NCBI GenBank assembly: GCA_947585525.1
Contig: CANPXA010000042.1
Location: 1-11,033, forward strand
Reading direction: 5' to 3'
DNA length: 11,033 bases
Source of the DNA: an uncultured Akkermansia sp.
GTDB taxonomy: Bacteria > Verrucomicrobiota > Verrucomicrobiia > Verrucomicrobiales > Akkermansiaceae
Shown: positions 7,094 through 11,033 of the stretch, piece by piece
Layout of the letters: each line of letters begins with the position of its first letter
Position numbering within the stretch: the first letter of the stretch is position 1
Notes under the pieces: model-generated
Databases searched by the model: none
What the model was told of the DNA's origin: nothing
Seen by the model: only the letters and a program-made list of their open reading frames with translations
Program-made: the position numbers and the translations under genes

Positions 7094-7291
7094 CCCAAGA
7101 AAAAAGCGATCCCAACAGGCGGTTATCGGTGGATGATGTAACATAACTCATTGGCTATGGACGATGGGAATTTTAGCGCGCTACGCGCGTTTTTGAGGAA
7201 CGGAAGTATAATGGAATTTTCGAGAGCGAGGACTCGTTGATAGAAGAAAAGCATCCGGTGTTACGCTATGCCGCTTTGATTCAAGCTCGCC
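7094..7291 (+). repeat. Dispersed intergenic element, copy 1
   Basis: Begins 29 nt after the thioesterase stop. Blocks shared with the reverse-strand copy at 9149-9333, in the same order, are CCCAAGAAAA(AA)GCGATC, CAACAGGC(G/A)GTTAT, ATGTARCAYAAYTCATT, TAGCGCGCTACGCGCG (7174-7189), GGAATTTT and AAGC(A/G)TCCGG. The last part (GTTACGCTATGCCG) matches the copy at 9823-9988 better. No coding potential is credible. Confidence 0.72.
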
Positions 7292-7316
7292 CATCGAGCA
7301 CTTTGCCCCACCAAAA

Positions 7317-7348
7317 CGCGCGTAGCGCGCATTATTTCCATATCGTAA
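7317..7348 (-). repeat. Inverted GCGCGC box
   Basis: CGCGCGTAGCGCGC (7317-7330) is the reverse complement of the box at 7176-7189. It is followed by ATTATTTCCATATCGTAA, which mirrors the ATGGGAATTTT sequence ahead of that box. The two boxes form an inverted pair about 155 bp across. The ATCGTAA heptamer then joins this module to the next. Confidence 0.6.
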
Positions 7349-7349
7349 A

Positions 7350-7412
7350 TTGACGCTTCGGTACCGCACTACCTCAGCGCCCTTCGGGCAAAAGCTGCGC
7401 TTTTGTCCAACC
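7350..7412. repeat. Multi-hairpin module, copy R1
   Basis: Starts TTGACGCTTCGG and ends CTTTTGTCCAACC. Contains two perfect small hairpins, GCCC-TTC-GGGC and CAAAAGC-TGC-GCTTTTG. About 85% identical by eye to R2 at 7462-7527, offset by 112 bp. The 49 bp between the copies are GC-rich and themselves able to fold. Confidence 0.75.
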
Positions 7413-7461
7413 GCCCTTATCGCCCGCTTCGCGTGCGCCCTACACGGAACCGTCGAGCGTC

Positions 7462-7527
7462 TTGACGCTTCGGCACCACCCTGCCTCAGCGCCCTGCGGG
7501 CAAAATGCTTGCGCCTTTTGTCCAATC
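7462..7527. repeat. Multi-hairpin module, copy R2
   Basis: Direct repeat of R1. It keeps the GCCC/GGGC hairpin (loop TTC changed to TGC) and the CAAAA/TTTTG outer stem, with a rearranged inner part. A further hairpin, AGCCC-TCGT-GGGCT, follows at 7536-7549, then the heptamer ATCGTAA and the palindrome at 7566. Confidence 0.75.
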
Positions 7528-7565
7528 CCACTCCGAGCCCTCGTGGGCTTTGTAAATCGTAAATA

Positions 7566-7590
7566 GCGAACGCATTTCTAATGCGTTCGC
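7566..7590. repeat. Palindromic repeat, copy 2 (AACGCATT hairpin)
   Basis: Perfect 11-bp arms GCGAACGCATT and AATGCGTTCGC around TCT. On the reverse strand it aligns with copy 1 (744-773) over about 45 bp, including the outer CCAGGGC and the TTACGATTTAC tail. It ends 11 nt before the -35 of the Sel1 gene. Confidence 0.8.
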
Positions 7591-7601
7591 CCTGGATTGC
7601 C

Positions 7602-7629
7602 TTGCCATTCGTGTGATTTTGTGTACAAT
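7602..7629 (+). promoter_or_regulatory. Predicted sel1 promoter (leaderless)
   Basis: TTGCCA (7602-7607), a 16-nt spacer and TACAAT (7624-7629). AAGGGCGT is the only sequence between the -10 and the ATG at 7638, so the start of transcription should coincide with the AUG within a base or two. Confidence 0.62.
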
Positions 7630-7637
7630 AAGGGCGT

Positions 7638-9089
7638 ATGAATTCCAGATTTCAGACAGGCAAGAGACTCGTGCGGCATGGGCTGCTCGTACTGTTGTGC
7701 GGGATACTGACCGGCGTGGCAAGTCCGGCGAACGCCGCGCCCCGACGGACAACACCTCCGAGTAAGGCGCCTACGAATGCCGTGGTACCGGATAACCCAA
7801 AGTTTGCGGATTTCAAGGCTGCTCTCGAAAAGATGGTGAAGGAGCAATCAAGCAATTACGGGGAAGCCCTGGATATCTTGCTCAGCGCAACCGATGACGA
7901 CGACTCCGTGATCCCGGTGTGGATGCAGGCAGCTGCAGCGCAGGGTAATGCAGCAGCAGAGCGCTGGCTGCTCAACATCCGACTCAGCAACATCCAGCCC
8001 GAAGAACTCAATTCCCCGGAAATTAAGGAAGCTTATCGCGGTATGCTCCGACTAGCAGACAAGGGGTACGTGCCGGCTATTCTCGATGTGAGTGAAGCCT
8101 TGCGCAAGGGGATAGGGGTGACAAAGGATGAAGCTGCTGCTCAGCGAAAGCTTATGGAGGCCTGCAAAGGGGGGAGCTTCCTGGCGCGCGTCCAGTGGCT
8201 CGTGAGCACCAATCGCCTCAATTCTTCCACCGATCAGGACAAACCCGAAGTCGCCTCAGAAGTTAAAAGAGGAAATCATTTCGTCATCTACCGCCTCGCC
8301 AATCTCACGGCCGATCCGGTCAAGAGGAACGAGTTGCTCATGAGCGCGGCTCGTGCCGGAAGTGCTGAAGCCTATTTTGCCCTTTCCGCGCTTATTTCTG
8401 CCAGCAAACCGAAAGAGAGTTTGGTCCTGCTCAATGAGGCTGTGCGCCTGTACAACCCGGATGCGCTTTTCACACTGGGTTCCGTGCTGATGAGCGATGA
8501 GGCAGCAACTCCCTTTTCGAAGGAGGCAGGTATCACGAAGGATCCCAAGAGAGCCCTGCATTTGCTCAAGTTGGGAGCAGCCCTCGGGAGCTTCCAGGCA
8601 ATCCTGGTTCTGGGTCGCTCCTACTACGATGGCACGGATGCGGTGGAGCAAAACTACGAGAAGGCATACAGCTATTACAATTCGCCGAAGGTGAGCGGTT
8701 TTGCCGCCATCGCCACAGGACGTGCCATCTGCCTGCTCCTCGGTAAGGGTGTGAAGCAGGATGCCCCGGCTGCTATCAAAATTCTTGAGCGTGCCAACAA
8801 GGTGGGCTACGCCAATGCTGCACTCAGTCTCGCCTACGCCTACTATAAAGGTTTGGGGGTGGAGGCCGATGCTCGCCGCGCGGCAGACCTCCTCTCCGAA
8901 GCTGCTACCACCTCGCCGTCCGCCTACGTTTACCTCGCTTACATCACGGCCAAGGGTGGTCCTGGCCTTTCCGCTGATCCGGCACAAGCCCGACGCTTCA
9001 TCCGCCTCGCTTCCATGGACATGGGTGATAAGGCTTCCCAACTCTACGAATCTCTCGTCACGAGCGGAAATTGGGAACCTCATCCTTGA
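7638..9089 (+). CDS. Secreted Sel1-repeat (tetratricopeptide-like) protein
   Basis: A 483-residue protein. A signal peptide is clear: RLVRH, a hydrophobic GLLVLLCGILTGVA and an ANA cleavage site after A33. A Pro/Thr-rich linker follows, then a long alpha-helical solenoid of Sel1-like repeats. Readable units include AYRGMLRLADKGYVPAILDV, KRALHLLKLGAALGSFQAIL followed by YYDGTD, and APAAIKILERANKVGYANAA followed by YYKGLGVEADARRA. Sel1 repeats act as protein-protein interaction scaffolds. Secreted versions are common in Verrucomicrobia and Proteobacteria, with mostly unknown partners. It stands alone, with repeat-rich spacers on both sides. No enzymatic domain is visible. The start is fixed by the signal peptide and the promoter 8 nt upstream. 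Confidence 0.88.
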   Translation: MNSRFQTGKRLVRHGLLVLLCGILTGVASPANAAPRRTTPPSKAPTNAVVPDNPKFADFKAALEKMVKEQSSNYGEALDILLSATDDDDSVIPVWMQAAAAQGNAAAERWLLNIRLSNIQPEELNSPEIKEAYRGMLRLADKGYVPAILDVSEALRKGIGVTKDEAAAQRKLMEACKGGSFLARVQWLVSTNRLNSSTDQDKPEVASEVKRGNHFVIYRLANLTADPVKRNELLMSAARAGSAEAYFALSALISASKPKESLVLLNEAVRLYNPDALFTLGSVLMSDEAATPFSKEAGITKDPKRALHLLKLGAALGSFQAILVLGRSYYDGTDAVEQNYEKAYSYYNSPKVSGFAAIATGRAICLLLGKGVKQDAPAAIKILERANKVGYANAALSLAYAYYKGLGVEADARRAADLLSEAATTSPSAYVYLAYITAKGGPGLSADPAQARRFIRLASMDMGDKASQLYESLVTSGNWEPHP

Positions 9090-9148
9090 ACGAAGTCCAG
9101 GAAATACCATCGAAAAAATCCAACCGTATTCCCCTGTGGGTGAATGAA

Positions 9149-9333
9149 CTCAAAGCCCTCAAGACGGCTTTGCTTGGCTCCGGACGCTTTCTAGCCAACA
9201 ACTCGCATCGTTTAAAAATTCCGCTGCTCCTCCCCGCGCGTTAGCGCGCTAGCATTCAAATCGAAAATAAATCATAAATGAATTGTGCTACATTACTTGA
9301 CAATAACTGCCTGTTGAGATCGCTTTTCTTGGG
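9149..9333 (-). repeat. Dispersed intergenic element, copy 2
   Basis: Fills most of the 256-bp spacer between the Sel1 gene and the TM2 gene. Read on the minus strand it begins 13 nt after the TM2 stop codon with CCCAAGAAAAGCGATC, as copy 1 does after the thioesterase. It then carries the TAGCGCGCTAACGCGCG box (9235-9251) and AAAGCGTCCGG. It ends in a hairpin AAAGCC (9152-9157) / GGCTTT (9166-9171) with an 8-nt loop. That hairpin lies 62 nt after the Sel1 stop and could also end Sel1 transcription. Confidence 0.72.
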
Positions 9334-9345
9334 TCCCATGTGGCT

Positions 9346-9576
9346 TTACCACTCGGTAATTTGTCGATTCTGCGCATCCTCGTAGGAACCGACGATGATG
9401 CGTACGATGTCGATGATCTGCCAGATGAGGAATCCACCGGCGGTGATAAGCTGAATAATTCCGGAAATAATCTTGCCGGAGTAGAAGCGGTGCAGACCAC
9501 CGAGGCCGATGATGAAGAGAAGGCAGGCCAAGATGAGCGTGATGGTGCGCGAACGGGGTGAAATAGAAATAGACAT
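9346..9576 (-). CDS. Small TM2-domain membrane protein
   Basis: A 76-residue integral membrane protein with two predicted transmembrane helices, roughly residues 11-29 and 36-60, joined by a short turn. The TM2 signature is present: LGGLHRFYSGK, then a GI.QL.T.GG core and IWQIIDIVRIIVG. TM2 proteins are widespread in bacteria; their molecular role is not established. The ATG at 9576 gives the standard short N-terminus. A TAGCAT sequence ends 6 nt before the ATG, which would suit another leaderless start, but no good -35 is seen. Element copy 2 begins just after its stop. Confidence 0.85.
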   Translation of the reverse strand: MSISISPRSRTITLILACLLFIIGLGGLHRFYSGKIISGIIQLITAGGFLIWQIIDIVRIIVGSYEDAQNRQITEW

Positions 9577-9806
9577 GGGAGTATGCTACCATCTCCTGAC
9601 CCCGTGCGCGAGAAGATAGAAAAAATAGTTAGAAATGCCGATTCCTTTCGGAAATTCGATCATACGTAGCCCACAGACTGAACATCCTGATGAGGATGAC
9701 TTCATTCAAGATCTATTTTAAATTTGGACGTATTTTATTTTACGTTTTGGACGGAATATTTTTATATTTTTGGCTGTTAGATTTCCAATCCATGGACAAT
9801 GGACCA

Positions 9807-9823
9807 AGGCACCGGAGGTGCCT
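9807..9823. repeat. Perfect hairpin AGGCACC/GGTGCCT
   Basis: Seven-pair stem with a GGA loop, directly ahead of the TATGTACGATG end of element copy 3. It lies in the gene-free stretch 9577-10064. The 9700-9790 part of that stretch is strikingly AT-rich for this window, and nothing coding is supported there. Confidence 0.5.
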
Positions 9824-9988
9824 ATGTACGATGTTGAAAATTAGCGCGCTACGCGTGGAGATGCAGAGCGAGAGCGAAGGTGGTGGGTAAAATCACGGTT
9901 TGTCGCTGCAAGGAAAGCGGTCGGAGTTAGGCTAAGCCGTCTTGCAGGCTTTGCGACATCGTCCATTATACATCGTCCATCGTACATA
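9823..9988 (+). repeat. Dispersed intergenic element, copy 3, with inverted ends
   Basis: The ends are an exact 11-bp inverted repeat, TATGTACGATG (9823-9833) and CATCGTACATA (9978-9988). Inside are TAGCGCGCTACGCG (9842-9855), then GAAAGCGGTCGGAG, AAGCCGTCTTG and a short AAGCC/GGCTT hairpin (9934-9951). All are shared in order with copy 2. The right end also carries tandem CATCGTCCAT units (9957-9980). It lacks the CCCAAGAAAA start of the other two copies. Confidence 0.68.
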
Positions 9989-10064
9989 ACCAATGGTTTA
10001 CGCTGTATCATCCACCGATATCTGTCTCCTTGGTCGCTTTTTCATGGGTCGGACGGGGTTTCCA

Positions 10065-10757
10065 TCAGAGCTCAATGTCGATGCCGAAGGTTTTACCGAG
10101 GTCGTCGGGGTCGAGGGTGGCGGCGGTATCGGCTGCAGGAGGGGCAATGAGGGCAGAGGGGTCAAGTGCACGGAGGACGAAGAGCAGGGAGGGGTCGCGG
10201 TCAATGAGGACTCCCGCGGCGTAGATGGCGGCGGCGGCGTGAGGGCAGGGCTCTGTCCAGTCCGGACAGGTGCAACTCATGTGCCAATCCCCCGGAGAAG
10301 GGAGAAGACCGTTCTCGGGGTCGCAGAGGGTACGCAGCAGTTCATCGTTCGCTTGACCCTCCAGCAGGGCCACCAGAGAACCCACATTCCCGGCACAAGC
10401 CGTGCGCAAGGCGAGGCGCTTTTCTTCGTCCAGAGGCTCAAGCGAGAGAGCAACCTCATAGAGTTCTTGCGCGGAGACGAGAGCACGGATGGAGCAGGGG
10501 GCTATTTCCAGATCCAGCACGCAGCCGTGGCGCAGCAGGGTGCGCCCGGGGGAGAGGCAAAGTCCGCCCGCTTCGCAGAGGGCGAGGTGGCGCATCCACG
10601 CGCTGCCCCAAAAGTGTTCTGCCAGCTTGCGAGAGGAAGCGACCACGGGGTGCAGTTCCGTGCCCTCGGCTGCGAGCTGCGCGGATCGCTCGTCGGCGAG
10701 GCGGGTGAGATCCGCCACTCGAAGGGGCACTGCATCCTCGCCCGCGTAGCTGCACAT
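10065..10757 (-). CDS. SWIM zinc-finger protein
   Basis: A 230-residue cytoplasmic protein. The SWIM motif CxCx6CxH is complete: C162, C164, C171 and H173 in SCTCPDWTEPCPH, followed by the typical AAAIYAAGVLIDRDPSLLF. The region before it (GLCLSPGRTLLRHG...VSAQELYEVALS) resembles the N-terminal part of the bacterial SWIM family that usually accompanies SNF2/DEAD-like helicases. SWIM fingers are thought to bind DNA or protein. The partner helicase is not in this window; the neighbour is an epimerase gene ending 13 nt upstream. The ATG at 10757 is preferred because a longer frame reaching 10853 would overlap the epimerase by over 80 bp with a non-family sequence. No Shine-Dalgarno sequence precedes it. 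Function is unresolved. Confidence 0.82.
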   Translation of the reverse strand: MCSYAGEDAVPLRVADLTRLADERSAQLAAEGTELHPVVASSRKLAEHFWGSAWMRHLALCEAGGLCLSPGRTLLRHGCVLDLEIAPCSIRALVSAQELYEVALSLEPLDEEKRLALRTACAGNVGSLVALLEGQANDELLRTLCDPENGLLPSPGDWHMSCTCPDWTEPCPHAAAAIYAAGVLIDRDPSLLFVLRALDPSALIAPPAADTAATLDPDDLGKTFGIDIEL

Positions 10758-10770
10758 GGCGGGAGCAGAG

Positions 10771-11033
10771 TTAGTGAGTGACGGAGCGGAAATACTCCAA
10801 TGTCGTCTTGAGCCCTTCCTCCAGCGTGTGCTGCGGCTTCCACCCCGCGGCAAGAAGTTTGTCTGCGCAGGCGCGGGAGTGCTTCACGTCTCCGGCTCTC
10901 TCCGGCAGGTGCACAATTTTGCTGGATGAACCGGCGGCAGCCACGATGATCTCGGCGAGTTTGTTGATGGTGATCTGACCGCCGTAGCCGACGTTGTTCA
11001 CACCGGTGACTTCCGGGTGTTCCGCCACATAGG
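10771..11033 (-). CDS. Nucleotide-sugar epimerase/dehydratase, C-terminal part
   Basis: Only the last 87 or so codons are present; the gene enters from the right edge. Visible motifs are those of the NAD-dependent extended-SDR epimerases acting on UDP- or dTDP-sugars: NNVGYGGQITINKLAEII, then LPERAGDVKHSRACADKLLAAGW and TLEEGLKTTLEYF. The ERAGDVKHS segment and the EGL..T..Y ending are typical of UDP-glucose 4-epimerase and UDP-GlcNAc C4-epimerase types. The Rossmann nucleotide-binding and YxxxK catalytic parts lie outside the window, so the exact reaction cannot be told. A role in envelope polysaccharide precursor synthesis is likely. The SWIM gene follows 13 nt after its TAA stop. Confidence 0.85.
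   Translation of the reverse strand, partial: YVAEHPEVTGVNNVGYGGQITINKLAEIIVAAAGSSSKIVHLPERAGDVKHSRACADKLLAAGWKPQHTLEEGLKTTLEYFRSVTH

Noticed and set aside
7350..7527. CRISPR-like array.
   Set aside because: Only two imperfect 63-66-bp copies with one spacer; no cas genes.
7181..7531. A 116-codon minus-strand frame across the repeat spacer.
   Set aside because: It runs through the GCGCGC boxes and both hairpin repeats; the translation is Arg/Ser-rich and repeats with the DNA repeats, as expected of non-coding DNA.
7094..9333. Integron gene cassettes: single genes each followed by a repeat in gene orientation.
   Set aside because: The copies are in opposite orientations, no integrase is present, no convincing RYYYAAC/GTTRRRY pairs bound the elements, and the genes are ordinary.
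9690..9890. A 66-codon plus-strand frame with a hydrophobic start.
   Set aside because: The hydrophobic part reflects the AT-rich stretch and the rest reads into element copy 3; no start signal or family match seen.

Overview
The window is a bacterial chromosome segment of fairly high GC content. It carries mostly housekeeping genes, separated by unusually repeat-rich intergenic spaces. The protein set suggests Verrucomicrobiota, probably Akkermansia-like. The pointers are a eukaryote/archaeal-type prolyl-tRNA synthetase, a long glutamine-dependent NAD+ synthetase, secreted Sel1 and zinc-ribbon proteins, and a near absence of Shine-Dalgarno sequences. This placement is an inference from protein style, not from a marker such as 16S rRNA.

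Layout. On the minus strand, 1-690 is the first 230 codons of thioredoxin reductase (trxB), with its 3' end outside the window. A 350-bp divergent spacer follows, holding a palindromic repeat, a heptamer tandem repeat and operator-like dyads. On the plus strand come a secreted three-repeat DnaJ-type zinc-ribbon protein (1043-1558), prolyl-tRNA synthetase (1843-3363) and NAD+ synthetase (3391-5307). These are followed by a class-V aminotransferase (5541-6632) and a hot-dog acyl-CoA thioesterase (6649-7065). A 570-bp spacer packed with repeats (7066-7637) precedes a secreted Sel1-repeat protein (7638-9089). On the minus strand are a small TM2-domain membrane protein (9346-9576), a SWIM zinc-finger protein (10065-10757) and the C-terminal end of a nucleotide-sugar epimerase (10771-11033).

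How genes fit together. proS-nadE and aminotransferase-thioesterase look like two-gene transcription units (gaps of 27 and 16 nt). Epimerase and SWIM gene (13-nt gap) look co-transcribed on the other strand. The functions are general: redox, translation, cofactor synthesis, amino-acid metabolism and envelope proteins. I see no defence island, phage, IS transposase, CRISPR array, tRNA or rRNA.

Most notable. (1) At trxB, proS and sel1 a recognisable sigma70-type promoter has its -10 box only 6-8 nt upstream of the start codon, predicting leaderless mRNAs. No gene whose start is in the window has a convincing Shine-Dalgarno sequence. (2) The intergenic spaces are mosaics of dispersed non-coding repeat modules: a roughly 190-bp element in three copies, a palindrome with a compensatory base-pair change between copies, a duplicated multi-hairpin module, and short heptamer tags at module boundaries. 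This repeat system is the best candidate for something undescribed. All alignments were made by eye.
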